A DNA stretch of 64,000 bases from Streptomyces sp. S465 (GCF_026898115.1 NZ_CP114036.1:6380001-6444000); one strand, 5' to 3'. Counted from the first letter of the stretch, positions 46,652 to 55,891 are shown. A program made the numbers and translations. The notes: generated by a model from the sequence alone, not told the origin.

Positions 46652-47928
46652 CGGGCGTCCTCGGTGTCGCTCTTGTTCAGATCTGCGGGGGCGGGCGGCG
46701 CCGCGGGCGGCTGAGCCGGGGGAGCCGGGGGAGCGGTGGGCGGCATCGCGGGCGCGGCGTCGGCCGCGGGCGCGGCGGCGGAGGCGGCTGGCGCGGCGGG
46801 AGAGGGTGCCGCGGCGGGAGAGGCCGGTGCGGCGGGCATCGCCAGGCCCGGGGCGTGCGGCTGCGGCGGGGCCGGCGGTTCCGCGTACCCCGGCAGAACG
46901 GTCCCGGGCGGGAAGCCCACGGGCTGTCCCGGAGCGCCCGGCGCATAGCCGTACGGCCCGCCCTGCGGCACCGCGCCGGGGACCGCCTGCTGGAGGGCGG
47001 CGCGCTCGTCGAGGGTCGAGCGGTAGTCCACCGCGCCCTGTGTCATCCGCATGTACGCCTCCTCCAGCGACGCCTGGTGCGGGGAGAGCTCCCACAGCCG
47101 GACGTCTGCCTCATGCGCCAGATCGCTGATGCGCGGCAGCGGCAGCCCGGTCACCCGCAGCGCGCCGTCCTGCTCCGGCAGCACCTGGCCGCCCGCCTCG
47201 CTCAGCGCGGCGGTCAGCTTCTCGCGCTGCTGCGGATCGCCCTCGGGGGTGCGGACGCGTGCGAAGTCCGCCGAGTTGTAGGAGATGAAGTCCTTGACGC
47301 TCATATCGGCGAGCAGCTGTCCGCGTCCGATCACGATCAGATGGTCGGCGGTGAGCGCCATCTCGCTCATCAGATGGCTGGAGACGAAGACGGTGCGGCC
47401 CTCGGAGGCCAGCTGCTTCATGAAGTTACGGACCCAGAGGATGCCCTCGGGGTCCAGGCCGTTGACCGGCTCGTCGAAGAGCAGCACCTGGGGGTCGCCG
47501 AGGAGGGCGGCCGCGATGCCCAGACGCTGTCCCATGCCGAGCGAGAAGCCCTTGGAGCGCTTGCGCGCCACGTTCTGGAGTCCCACCACGCCCAGCACTT
47601 CCTCGACCCGGCGGGCCGGGATCCCGGACAGCTGGGCGAGGCAGAGCAGATGCTGCCGTGCGCTGCGGCCGCCGTGCACCGCCTTGGCGTCGAGGAGCGC
47701 GCCCACCTGGCGGGGGGCGTTGGGCAGTTTGCGGAACGGGTAGCCGCCGACCGTGACATGGCCGGCGGTGGGCTCGTCGAGGCCCAGGATCATCCGCATC
47801 GTGGTGGACTTGCCCGACCCGTTGGGCCCGAGGAAGCCGGTGACGGCACCCGGCCGCACCTGGAAGGACAGGTTGTACACGGCCGTCTTGGCGCCGTAGC
47901 GCTTCGTCAGGCCGACTGCCTCGATCAT
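46648..47928 (-). CDS. ABC transporter ATP-binding protein with Pro/Ala-rich C-terminal tail
   Basis: The 426-residue protein has a normal ATPase of ~300 residues: GPNGSGKSTTMRM, signature FSLGMGQRLGIAAAL, Walker B VLLFDEPVNGLDPEG, and switch SSHLMSE. It is extended by ~115 residues of Pro/Ala/Gly-rich sequence ending NKSDTEDAR. The tail mirrors the low-complexity head of its permease partner, so the two may interact or phase-separate; that is inference. Confidence 0.93.
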   Translation of the reverse strand: MIEAVGLTKRYGAKTAVYNLSFQVRPGAVTGFLGPNGSGKSTTMRMILGLDEPTAGHVTVGGYPFRKLPNAPRQVGALLDAKAVHGGRSARQHLLCLAQLSGIPARRVEEVLGVVGLQNVARKRSKGFSLGMGQRLGIAAALLGDPQVLLFDEPVNGLDPEGILWVRNFMKQLASEGRTVFVSSHLMSEMALTADHLIVIGRGQLLADMSVKDFISYNSADFARVRTPEGDPQQREKLTAALSEAGGQVLPEQDGALRVTGLPLPRISDLAHEADVRLWELSPHQASLEEAYMRMTQGAVDYRSTLDERAALQQAVPGAVPQGGPYGYAPGAPGQPVGFPPGTVLPGYAEPPAPPQPHAPGLAMPAAPASPAAAPSPAAPAASAAAPAADAAPAMPPTAPPAPPAQPPAAPPAPADLNKSDTEDAR

Positions 47929-48009
47929 TCTCCGCCCCTCATGAGCATGGGTCGGGCGTGCTCGCCCCCGGTGAGGCTTAGGAGGATAACGGCGTGTTGA
48001 CGGTTCCCG

Positions 48010-48921
48010 TTATTCGAGGGATGAGAGCGCATCGTAACCCTGGGGCCCTCCGGGGCCGCCGCGCTCGTCCTCCGGGCAGCGCAGGAGGGCGAGTTGGGGC
48101 AGCGCCCAGCCCTCCTCCTGGAAGATCCGGGTGCCGGTCGCCCGCACGGCGGGGTCGGCGCCCGCTCGGGCGACCCAGGCCCCAGGGTCGGGGCCGAGGA
48201 GTGCGCGCAGCCGCGCCGAACCGGCGAGCAGACGGGTGAGCAGGGCGCTTTGGTCGCCGCCGCCGGGGAGGGGGCGTTCGGTGCCGTCCGGGGACATCAG
48301 CACCCCGCGCTCGCCGACGTAGAGATACGCGCCCCGGAGCCGCTCGCCCGACGGCATGACCATCGGGTACTCCGCGCCGGGCAGCAGGACGCGGCGGTAG
48401 TTGGGGTACTCGGTGGCGTCCACGGCCGCCAGCTGGTCGGCGTCGAGCCAGCTGACGACCAGGGGGGTGCGGGCTCCGGGCGCCGTGTACGGAGCGGAGG
48501 CCACGTAACCGTACCGGCCGATGTGGGCCGAGCAGCCGACCGCGATGCCGTGCACGTCGACCGGGACCATGGGGACGGCGGCCGGGCGGCCGGGGCCGGA
48601 GAGCTTGTGGTGCAGCTGGGCGGGGGAGGCGTTGGAACCGACCGCGATGACGGGGTGGCGGTCGGCGGTCGGGGCCCGGCCCAGGCGGTTGAGAACGGCG
48701 TCGAGCGGCTCTTGCCGCCTTTGGTTCCGCTCTCCGCTCCGTGCTCCGCCGGGCGTTGTGACGACCGGCCAGGTGCCCAGCCGGCCCGGCGCGGGCTCCA
48801 GCTCCCACAGCTCTCCGGCGGTGAGGAGGGTGGGACGGGTGATGGGGCGGCCGGGGTAGGTCAGGGGCTGCTGGGCGGGGACGTCGGCGAAGCCGAGGGC
48901 GCTGAGGCTGCGGTCGGTCAC
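48010..48921 (-). CDS. Conserved hypothetical protein with a GSN motif
   Basis: The 303-residue protein starts at GTG 48921 (VTDRSLSALGFADVPAQQPLTYPGRP). It contains VIAVGSNASPAQLHHKLSG, which resembles the phosphate-binding GSN loop of gamma-glutamylcyclotransferase/AIG2-like folds, then RLRGAYLYVGERGVLMSPDG, and C-terminal FQEEGWALPQLALLRCPEDE. No membrane segments. Real by codon bias and by its position in this conserved gene neighbourhood; the fold suggestion is weak. Confidence 0.75.
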   Translation of the reverse strand: MTDRSLSALGFADVPAQQPLTYPGRPITRPTLLTAGELWELEPAPGRLGTWPVVTTPGGARSGERNQRRQEPLDAVLNRLGRAPTADRHPVIAVGSNASPAQLHHKLSGPGRPAAVPMVPVDVHGIAVGCSAHIGRYGYVASAPYTAPGARTPLVVSWLDADQLAAVDATEYPNYRRVLLPGAEYPMVMPSGERLRGAYLYVGERGVLMSPDGTERPLPGGGDQSALLTRLLAGSARLRALLGPDPGAWVARAGADPAVRATGTRIFQEEGWALPQLALLRCPEDERGGPGGPQGYDALSSLE

Positions 48922-49113
48922 GGGGAGTGCCTCCCCCGCCCCGCCCCTCCCCGAAACCGGCCCTGACAAGGGGGCTCCGCCCCGGGCCCCGGCCGTCCCG
49001 TGGGGCTCCGTCCCGGGCCCCGGCCGCACGCGGGGGCTTCGTCCCGGGCCCGCGCTGCTTGAGGGGCGGAGGGCTCGTGTTCCGGGCTCTGCCTCGGGTC
49101 TCGTGCGGGGTAC

Positions 49114-49183
49114 CGGCCCTCCGGGCCGCCGCTCCGCAAGCTCCGGAGAGCCGGGGCTTACGGAGCGGCGGCCCGGAGGGCCG
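49114..49183. repeat. 23-bp perfect inverted repeat
   Basis: Arms 49114-49136 (core GCCCTCCGGGCCGCCGCTCC) and 49161-49183 flank a 24-nt loop that itself contains CTCCGGAG. It would form a very stable hairpin on either strand; strong terminator or structural element. Confidence 0.7.
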
Positions 49184-49234
49184 TCTGACGTCTGCCGGGG
49201 GCTGGGCAGCCGCCTGCTCCGGGGCGGAGCCGCC

Positions 49235-49370
49235 GCGTCGTGGCCGGACGGGGAGTCAGGGGGTGACGCACCGAGGGCGCCCGGAGCGCCGGGACTCGTG
49301 TGGCGTCGTGGCCGGACGGGGAGTCAGGGGGTGACGCACCGAAGCGGCCCGGAGAGCCGGGACTTGGGTG
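49235..49370. repeat. Tandem duplication of a 68-bp unit
   Basis: The first 40 bp of each unit (49235-49274 and 49303-49342) are identical, beginning GCGTCGTGGCCGGACGGGGA; the remaining 28 bp are about 80% identical. A diverged third copy with a similar order of bases lies near 49590-49630. Confidence 0.8.
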
Positions 49371-49681
49371 GCGGCGGGGCCGGAAAGCCGCCGCCCCCTG
49401 CCCAGCGAGCGGCCCGAACGTCTGGCGCGGCGGCCGCCGCGGCCCCCTCCACGGCCCGGTGGGCGGCCACCGCCGGCACCGCCGCGATCGCGGCGGCGGT
49501 CGCGGCGGGAGCCGGCCGCGCCGCCGTGCGACACCTGCGTCGCGCCGACGAGGTGATCCAGGATCGTGCCGGGACCGGGACGAAACGGCCGCGTCGTGGC
49601 GGGGGCGGAAGCGAGGTGACGTACCGCGGGGGCGCCCCGCAGATCCGTGATGAGAGCGCCGCCGGGCCCCGGACATGCGCG

Positions 49682-49712
49682 TGCCCCGCGCCGCTCGTGG
49701 CGGCGCGGGGCA
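49682..49712 (-). terminator. filP terminator
   Basis: TGCCCCGCGCCGC-TCGTG-GCGGCGCGGGGCA, a 13-bp perfect stem, lies 26 bp past the filP stop on the minus strand. Confidence 0.7.
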
Positions 49713-49737
49713 TCGTGGGCTGCGTGGTGAGCCAGGG

Positions 49738-50676
49738 TCACCGGGTCTGCTGGGCGGGGACGCCGCGGCTGACCGCGTCGTCGTCGCCCTGACCGCCGGC
49801 CGCGGCCACGGCCGCGCCGGTCAGCGTGGCCAGCATCTCGCGGACGTTGGTCAGCTGGGCGTTGATGCTGTCGCGACGGTTGGTGAGGGCCGCGAGCTCA
49901 CGCTCGGACTCGCTGCGGATCCGGTCGGCCTTGGCGTTGGCGTCGGCCACGATGTCCTCGGCCTGGCGCTGCGCGGTCTCCACGGTCTGGCGGGCGCGGC
50001 GCTCGGCGTCGGTGCGCAGCTTCTCGGCCTCCAGGCGCAGCTGCTCGGCGCGGTGCTCGATCTCGGCGAGCCGCTTCTCGGCCTTGGCCTGACGGGACGC
50101 CAGGTCGCGCTCGGACTGCTCGCGGCGCTTGGCGAGGTTGGTCTCGAAGTCGGCGGCGGCCTGGGCGGCCTTGGCGCGGGTCTCCTCGAAGAGGGCGTCC
50201 GCCTCCTCGCGCTTGGACTGGGCGTCCTTCTGCGCGTCCTGGCGCAGCGTGGCCGCCTCGCCCTTCGCCTTCTCGACGATCCGCGCGCCCTCGTCCTCGG
50301 CCTTGGCCTTGCGCTCGGCGGCGAACGCCTCCGCGTCGTTGCGGACCTGCTGAGCGGCCGACTCGGCCAGGTCACGGTGCTGTTCGGCGGCCCGGCGAGC
50401 CTCCTCGCGCAGTTCCTTCGCCTCTTCCTCGGCGAGACGGAGGATCTTCTCGACCCGGGCGCCGAGCCCCGCGTAGGACGGCTCCGAATCGTTGATCTGG
50501 GCCTGAGCGTTCTGCGTCTCGAGGTGCAGCTCCTCGATGCGCTTTTCCAGAGAGGTGATACGGGCCAGTGCACTGTCACGGTCGGCGACGAGCTTGGAAA
50601 TGCGGTCGTCCACCTGACCGCGGTCGTACCCACGCCGCACGAGCTCGAAGCCGAAGGGGGAGGAAGTGTCGCTCAT
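49738..50676 (-). CDS. filP: Coiled-coil cytoskeletal protein FilP
   Basis: The 312-residue protein begins MSDTSSPFGFELVRRGYDRGQVDDRI, a DivIVA-like N-terminal motif. Then comes a nearly continuous coiled coil (residues ~25-285) of Ala/Glu/Arg/Lys-rich heptads and hendecads broken by an NDSEPSYAGLGARVEKIL hinge. FilP forms filament networks behind growing hyphal tips and interacts with DivIVA and Scy. It lies downstream of scy in the same direction with a 229-bp gap, in the known scy-filP order. Confidence 0.95.
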   Translation of the reverse strand: MSDTSSPFGFELVRRGYDRGQVDDRISKLVADRDSALARITSLEKRIEELHLETQNAQAQINDSEPSYAGLGARVEKILRLAEEEAKELREEARRAAEQHRDLAESAAQQVRNDAEAFAAERKAKAEDEGARIVEKAKGEAATLRQDAQKDAQSKREEADALFEETRAKAAQAAADFETNLAKRREQSERDLASRQAKAEKRLAEIEHRAEQLRLEAEKLRTDAERRARQTVETAQRQAEDIVADANAKADRIRSESERELAALTNRRDSINAQLTNVREMLATLTGAAVAAAGGQGDDDAVSRGVPAQQTR

Positions 50677-50716
50677 GGGGTTCCTGTCGAAAGAGACCGG
50701 TGAGGTGATAGAGGGA

Positions 50717-50743
50717 ATCCTAGGGGGACAAGCGGCGTGTCAT
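50717..50743 (-). promoter_or_regulatory. Candidate filP promoter
   Basis: On the minus strand ATGACA, a 15-bp spacer and TAGGAT (consensus -10 form) lie ~40 bp upstream of the filP start. The spacer is short, so this is tentative. Confidence 0.35.
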
Positions 50744-50905
50744 CGAGTCAACGGCTGTTTGATCTGCAATATCTCCAGCCTTTTGAGTGGCGGTAAGGCG
50801 GAGACCTCGTCACTCGTCGGGATGATACGGACACGCCCCGAAGGACGCTGCTGACTCAGATTGCCACAACCGGCCCCCGCTCTGCGCGAACGGGCCCCCC
50901 TCCGA

Positions 50906-53900
50906 CTACCCTTCCGATCGCTTTCCACTCCTCGTCGCTCCCGCGCCCGCCGCCGTTTTGACTCCGCCGTTCTCCTTGCCGCCCGCGCCGCCCGATGCGG
51001 GGGTCTCAAAGGACTCCAACGCCTCGAGCACGTCCTGGACACGGGAGATCTCCGCATTGATGTCCTCGCGGCGCCGCTTGAGCAACTCCAGCTCGCGCTT
51101 GCCCTCGTCGACGATCTGCTGGGCCTCCTCCGTGGCCCGGACCCGGATCCGCTCCGCCTCCCGGTCGGCTTCGGTCTTCTTCTGCTCGGCTTCCTTGATC
51201 AGACCCTCGGCCTTCTTCACCGCCGCGATCCGCACCCGGCTCGCCTCGCTGTTCGCGTCCGCCACCAGCGACTTGGCCTTCTCCTCGGCCTTCATCAGCT
51301 GCGCGGTGGCCGCCGCGACGAGCTTGTCCACCCGCTCGCCGGTGGCCTTCATCTGCTCCGCGGACTCCCGGCGGGCCCGCTCGTGCAACTCCTCGACCTC
51401 GGACTCGGTACGGGTGCGCAGCTCCTCGGCGCGCTCCCGGATGGCCGTGGCGTCGCCCCGGGCCTCGCTCAGCATGGTGTCGGAGTCCGTACGGGCCTTC
51501 TCCACCAGGGAGTTGGCCTCGGCCGTGGCCTCGGAGACCAGCCGCTCCGCCTCCTTGCGGGCCGCGCCCACCATGGCGTCCGCCTGCTCCTCGGCGGCGG
51601 TCGCCGTGCGCAGCGCGGCCTCCTGCGCCTCGGCGGTGAGCCGCTCGGCCTCCGCCGAGGACTCGGTGACCAGCCGGTCGGCCTGCTCGGCGGCGTCGGA
51701 GCGCCGCTTGTTGGCGTCCTCGCGCGCCTTGTCGATCAGCCGGTCGGCCTCGGCCTGCGCCTCGTTGCGGATGCGCTCCGCCTCGGCCGCCGCCGCGGCC
51801 TCGACCCGCTCGGCCTCGGCGCGGGTGCGCGCCGCGTGCTGCTGCGCCGACGTGACCGTCTCCGCGGCCTCGCCACGCAGCCGCTCCGCCTCGGCGGTGG
51901 CCTCCGCGTGCAGCCGCTCGGCCTCGCGGGTGGCCTCGGCGACCAGCCGGTCGGCCTGGCCGGCGGCCTCCGAGCGAATGTTGTTGGCGTCGCCGCGGGC
52001 CTGGGCCCGGGTGCGGGCCGCGTCCTGCTCCGCCGTGGCCCGCGCGTCGGACGCCTCGGTACGCAGCGCCTGCGCCCGCGCGGTGGCCTCGGAGACCAGC
52101 CGCTGCGCTTCCTCGGTGGCGCCGCTGATCAGTGTGTCGGCCTGTTCGGCGGCCTCGGTGCGGGTCTTGTTGGCCGAGCGGCGGGCCTCGTCGAGCGTCT
52201 CGTCGGCCTCGGCCCGCAGCCGCTGTGCCTCCTCGGTGGCGCCGCTGATCAGTGTGTCGGCCTGTTCGGCGGCCTCGGTGCGGGTCTTGTTGGCCGAGCG
52301 GCGCGCCTCGTCGAGCGTCTCCTGGGCCTCGGCCCGCAGCCGCTCGGCCTCGTGCGTGGCCTCGGTGACCAGCCGGTCGGCCTGTTCGGCCGCCTCGGTG
52401 CGGCGCCGGCCCGCGTCCTCGCGGGCCTGTGCGGTCAGCCGCTCGGCCTCCGCGATCGCCTCCGCGACCGTGTGCTCCGCGAGCGCCTTGCCGGCCTCGG
52501 CCTCCTCGTGGGCCTCCTGCCGCACCCGCGTGGCGTCCTGCGAGGCGCGCTCCCGCTCGGCGTAAGCGTCCGCGCGGACCCGGTCGGCCTCCTGCTGGGC
52601 CTCGGTGCGCACCTGCTCCGCGGCGTGCTCCGCGGCCGTACGCAGCCCGGTGATCTCCTGCTCGGCCTGCTCGTGCAGCCCCGCGACCGAGTCCCGCACC
52701 TGCTGCGCGGTCTGCTCGGCGGCGGCCACCAGGTCGGCGGAGCGCTGCTCGGCCTCCTCGACCAGCCGCTGTGCCTCCGCCTGTGCCTCGGAGACCCGGG
52801 TCCGGGCGGCGGCCAGCAGCTCCTCGCTCTGTTCGCGTGCCGCCGTCCGCTCCGCCTGCGCCTCCTCGCGGGCGTCGGCGAGCAGTTCCTCGGCCTCGCG
52901 GCGGCGGCGGGCCGCCTCCTCCTGGGCGGCGGCCAGGGCCTCCGCGGCCTCCGTGCCGATCCGCTCGGCGGCGCTCGTCGCCTCCGCCCGCACCCGGTCG
53001 GCCGTCTCCTGGGCCTCGGTGCGCAGCCGCTCGGCCTCCGCGGCGGCCTCGCCGCGCAGCCGTACGGCCACCGACTCGCCCTCGGCGCGGGCGTTCGACG
53101 CGTCCGCCGCGGCCTCGTCGCGCAGCCGGGCGGCCTCCTCCTCGGCCTGCCGGCGCAAGCCGCTCAGCCGTTCGGCGGACTCCGCGCGCTGCCGCTCGAT
53201 CTCCTCGGCGGTCTCCTTGCGCAGCCGCTCGGCCTCTTCGCGGGCGTCCCGCAGCGCCTCGTCGGCGGAGGAGAGCCGCTGCTCGGCCTCCTGGTGCAGC
53301 CGGTTCAGCTCGGCCTCGGCCTCGGCGCGGCGGTCCTCGGCCGCCCGCTCGGCCGCCTCGCGCAGCTCGTCGGCCGCGGTGGCCGCCTCCGACTTGACCC
53401 GCTCGGCCTGCTCCTCGGCCGAGGTCACCAGCTCATCGGCCTCGGTACGGGCCCGCTTCAGCAGGTCATCGGCCTGCCGGCGCAGCGCGTTGGCCCGCTC
53501 GATGGCCTCGGTGCGCACCCGCTCGCTCTCGGCGGTGGCCCCCGCGCGGGTCTCCTCGGCGTCGGCCTTCGCCTTGGTCAGCAGGTCCTCGGCGGTGCCG
53601 GCCGCCTCCTCGATCTGCTGGACCGCCTCCCGGCGCGCCTCGGCGAGGATCTTCTCGCCCTCGGCGACCGCGTCGGAGCGCAGCTGCTCGGCCTCGCCGC
53701 GCAGCCTGCGGGCCTCCTCCTGGAGCTCGACGGTCTTGGCGCGGTACTCCTTGGTGTCGTCCTTGGCCGCGCCCTTGAGCTGTTCGGCGGTGTCGTGCGC
53801 CTCGGCCCGCAGCCGGTCCGCCTCTTCCTCGGCCTCGCGCCGGATCCGCTCCGCCTCGTCGGTGGCCGCCTTGGTGGTGGCCTGCGCCTTCTCCGAGGCG

Positions 53901-55024
53901 CGGCTGAGCACCTCCTCGGCGCTCCGGGCCGCCTTGGCCAGCTGGGCCGCCGAGTCCTCGGCGGCCTTGGCGCGCGCGTCCTCGCCCGCCTCGGCGAGCA
54001 GCCGCTCGGCCTCGGCGCGGGCGTCGTCGCGCAGCTGCTCGGCCTCGGCCCGCAGCCGCTCGGCCTCCTTGGTGGCCTCACCGACCAGCCGGGCGACCTC
54101 CGCCTTGGCGGTACGGGTGCGCTGCTCGTTGTCCGACTCGGCGGCGGCGAGCTGCTTGGCCGCCGCCTCCTTGGCCTCGGTGACCACCTTCTCGGCCTCG
54201 CTGCGCGCCTCGCGCAGCGCCTGCTCGGCCTCCTGCATCCGCTGCTCGGCGGCGCGGGTCTGCTCGGCCGCCGCACGGCGGGCCTGGTCGGCCTCGGTGG
54301 CGGTGGTGGCGCGCAGCTGCTCGGCGTGGTCGGTGGCCTCCTGGGCCTGGGCGCCGGCGCTGGTCAGCAGCCGCTCGGCGTCGGCGCGGGCCCGGCGCAG
54401 GATCGCCTCGGCCTCGGCGCGGGCGGCCTCCGCCTCCGAGCCCAGCCGCTGGCGGGCCTGTTCGGTCAGGCGCTGGGCCTCGGCACGGGCCTCGGCCAGG
54501 GCCTGCTCGGCCTCCGCCCGGGACTCGTCCATCAGCCGGCGGGCCTGCGCCTCGGTACGGGCCCGCAGTTGCTCGGCCCAGGCCACGTTCTCGTTGACGT
54601 GCGACTCGACGGTGGCGCGGCGCTCGGCCAGCTCCTGGTCCAGCCGCTGACGCCGTGCCACGGCCTCGGCGTGCAGCTCGGCTTCGAGCCGGGCCTGCCG
54701 CTCGGCCTGCTCCTGGAGCAGCCGCTGGGTCTGGGCCCGGGTTTCGCGCAGCTCCCGTTCGGCGTTGGCGCGCAGCTGGTCCGCCTGGATCTGCGCGTCC
54801 CGCAGCAACTGCTCTGCCTGGTAGCCGGCGTTGGCGCTGTCGTAGGCGGGGCGGGCCGCCAGATTGCGGCGCGCCTCGTGCAGCTTGGCGCGCAGCACCT
54901 CGACTTGGTAGCCGAGGTCGTCGGCGTGCTGGACGGCCTTCTCCCGCTCGGTCTTCAGCCGCTCCATCTCGGCCTCGAACTTCGAGAGCTGATCGTCAGG
55001 CTCGTAGCGGTCGTAGCCCCGCAC
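50906..55024 (-). CDS. scy: Polarity scaffold coiled-coil protein Scy
   Basis: The 1372-residue protein is almost wholly coiled coil, starting VRGYDRYEPDDQLSKFEAEMERLK and then a DivIVA-like segment (LGYQVEVLRAKLHEARRNLA). More than 1100 residues of Ala/Glu/Arg hendecad repeats follow (AEAERLRAEAxE-type), and the gene ends with RVQDVLEALESFETP and a Gly-rich tail. Scy organises tip growth with DivIVA and FilP. GTG 55024 is chosen by similarity to the S. coelicolor start as I recall it; ATG 55054 would add ten residues. A near-identical 120-bp tandem duplication is present inside the gene. Confidence 0.95.
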   Translation of the reverse strand: MRGYDRYEPDDQLSKFEAEMERLKTEREKAVQHADDLGYQVEVLRAKLHEARRNLAARPAYDSANAGYQAEQLLRDAQIQADQLRANAERELRETRAQTQRLLQEQAERQARLEAELHAEAVARRQRLDQELAERRATVESHVNENVAWAEQLRARTEAQARRLMDESRAEAEQALAEARAEAQRLTEQARQRLGSEAEAARAEAEAILRRARADAERLLTSAGAQAQEATDHAEQLRATTATEADQARRAAAEQTRAAEQRMQEAEQALREARSEAEKVVTEAKEAAAKQLAAAESDNEQRTRTAKAEVARLVGEATKEAERLRAEAEQLRDDARAEAERLLAEAGEDARAKAAEDSAAQLAKAARSAEEVLSRASEKAQATTKAATDEAERIRREAEEEADRLRAEAHDTAEQLKGAAKDDTKEYRAKTVELQEEARRLRGEAEQLRSDAVAEGEKILAEARREAVQQIEEAAGTAEDLLTKAKADAEETRAGATAESERVRTEAIERANALRRQADDLLKRARTEADELVTSAEEQAERVKSEAATAADELREAAERAAEDRRAEAEAELNRLHQEAEQRLSSADEALRDAREEAERLRKETAEEIERQRAESAERLSGLRRQAEEEAARLRDEAAADASNARAEGESVAVRLRGEAAAEAERLRTEAQETADRVRAEATSAAERIGTEAAEALAAAQEEAARRRREAEELLADAREEAQAERTAAREQSEELLAAARTRVSEAQAEAQRLVEEAEQRSADLVAAAEQTAQQVRDSVAGLHEQAEQEITGLRTAAEHAAEQVRTEAQQEADRVRADAYAERERASQDATRVRQEAHEEAEAGKALAEHTVAEAIAEAERLTAQAREDAGRRRTEAAEQADRLVTEATHEAERLRAEAQETLDEARRSANKTRTEAAEQADTLISGATEEAQRLRAEADETLDEARRSANKTRTEAAEQADTLISGATEEAQRLVSEATARAQALRTEASDARATAEQDAARTRAQARGDANNIRSEAAGQADRLVAEATREAERLHAEATAEAERLRGEAAETVTSAQQHAARTRAEAERVEAAAAAEAERIRNEAQAEADRLIDKAREDANKRRSDAAEQADRLVTESSAEAERLTAEAQEAALRTATAAEEQADAMVGAARKEAERLVSEATAEANSLVEKARTDSDTMLSEARGDATAIRERAEELRTRTESEVEELHERARRESAEQMKATGERVDKLVAAATAQLMKAEEKAKSLVADANSEASRVRIAAVKKAEGLIKEAEQKKTEADREAERIRVRATEEAQQIVDEGKRELELLKRRREDINAEISRVQDVLEALESFETPASGGAGGKENGGVKTAAGAGATRSGKRSEG
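52111..52320 (-). repeat. 120-bp tandem duplication within scy
   Basis: Sequence 52111-52200 recurs at 52231-52320 with a single two-base change, a period of exactly 120 bp (40 residues: ...RRSANKTRTEAAEQADTL...). Forty residues equal three hendecads plus one heptad, so coiled-coil phase is kept. Confidence 0.85.
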
Positions 55025-55261
55025 TGCGCGGTCCCATCCGTCCCCTGGTCGCATTGGCGGCCGACTCCGTAACCATCGCGGCCCCCGTGGTCCCTTGCGG
55101 TGCCCCGGGGCTCCTCTGCGGTTCCCTTGCGGTACCGACCAGGCGAGGTGCGTGCCGGGTCGGACCGGAGCTGGCCCTTCCGAAGAAATGGTGTCAGATC
55201 ATCGGCGTAGCCTGGGCCGGACCCCGATCCCTTTCCGATTCCGTACCCGGGCCGATGCTGC

Positions 55262-55291
55262 ACTCTACCGGCCGGGGAAGGGGTAGGTCAG
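55262..55291 (-). promoter_or_regulatory. Candidate vegetative promoter of scy
   Basis: On the minus strand CTGACC (55291-55286), an 18-bp spacer and TAGAGT (55267-55262) match TTGACR-N18-TAGRRT well. It lies just after the epimerase stop and would give a ~230-nt leader to scy. Confidence 0.55.
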
Positions 55292-55300
55292 TGGTCCGCT

Positions 55301-55753
55301 TCAGTGATCCTCTTCGCCCGTGTGCGCGGCGGGGTTCGCGGCGGTGACGAGCTCGGTCAGCACACCGTGACAGTCCTTGGGGTGCAGGAAGGTGATCCGG
55401 GAGTCCATCGAGCCACGGCGGGGCTGTTCGTAGAGGACCCGGACGCCCTTGTCGCGGATGGCCTCGGAGTCGGTGTCGACGTCCGCGGTGCCGAAGGCGA
55501 TGTGGTGGACGCCCTCACCGTTCTTGGCCAGCCACTTGCCGACCGCGGAGTCCTCCCGGATCGGCTCCAGGAGCTGGAGGTACGATGCCCCGCCGTCGGA
55601 GGTTTCATTGATCTTGAGCATGGCCTCGCGGACGCCCTGCTCCTCGTTGATCTCGGTGTGGAACACCTCGAAGCCGTAGGTGGCACGGTAGAACTCGACG
55701 GTCTTGTCGAGGTCGGAACAGGCGATCCCGATGTGGTCGATTCTCGTCAGCAT
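55301..55753 (-). CDS. mce: Methylmalonyl-CoA epimerase
   Basis: The 150-residue glyoxalase/VOC-fold enzyme interconverts (R)- and (S)-methylmalonyl-CoA. The metal ligands are visible: LTRIDHIGIACSDL (His), LLEPIREDSAVGKWL, GEGVHHIAFGT (His) and HGVLTELV (Glu). ATG 55753 gives the conserved MLTRIDHIG start. With the PduO-type adenosyltransferase and MeaB it serves the B12-dependent mutase pathway, which supplies polyketide extender units and handles propionate. Confidence 0.95.
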   Translation of the reverse strand: MLTRIDHIGIACSDLDKTVEFYRATYGFEVFHTEINEEQGVREAMLKINETSDGGASYLQLLEPIREDSAVGKWLAKNGEGVHHIAFGTADVDTDSEAIRDKGVRVLYEQPRRGSMDSRITFLHPKDCHGVLTELVTAANPAAHTGEEDH

Positions 55754-55891
55754 GGGACCAGTGCACCGCCGCACGGCCGGTTACGCAACGTGCGCGCGAT
55801 CACACCGGTGGGCCGGTGACCGCGCGGGTACTCGTCAGTACATTGACGATAACCCTCGTTAACTTCCTTCTCCTCGTGAAGGGACGCTCCA

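Larger units (their letters stand above)
48922..49737. other. 816-bp gene-free spacer downstream of filP
   Basis: Very GC-rich, with all frames carrying only low-complexity reading frames. It contains the filP terminator (49682-49712), a 68-bp tandem duplication (49235-49370) with a diverged third copy near 49590-49630, and a 23-bp perfect inverted repeat (49114-49183). No protein or RNA gene could be supported. Confidence 0.6.

Noticed and set aside
50861..55072. A 1403-codon plus-strand reading frame rich in Leu/Gly
   Set aside because: It is the antisense shadow of scy; repeat periodicity of the real gene keeps the opposite frame open. No ribosome binding site or domain.
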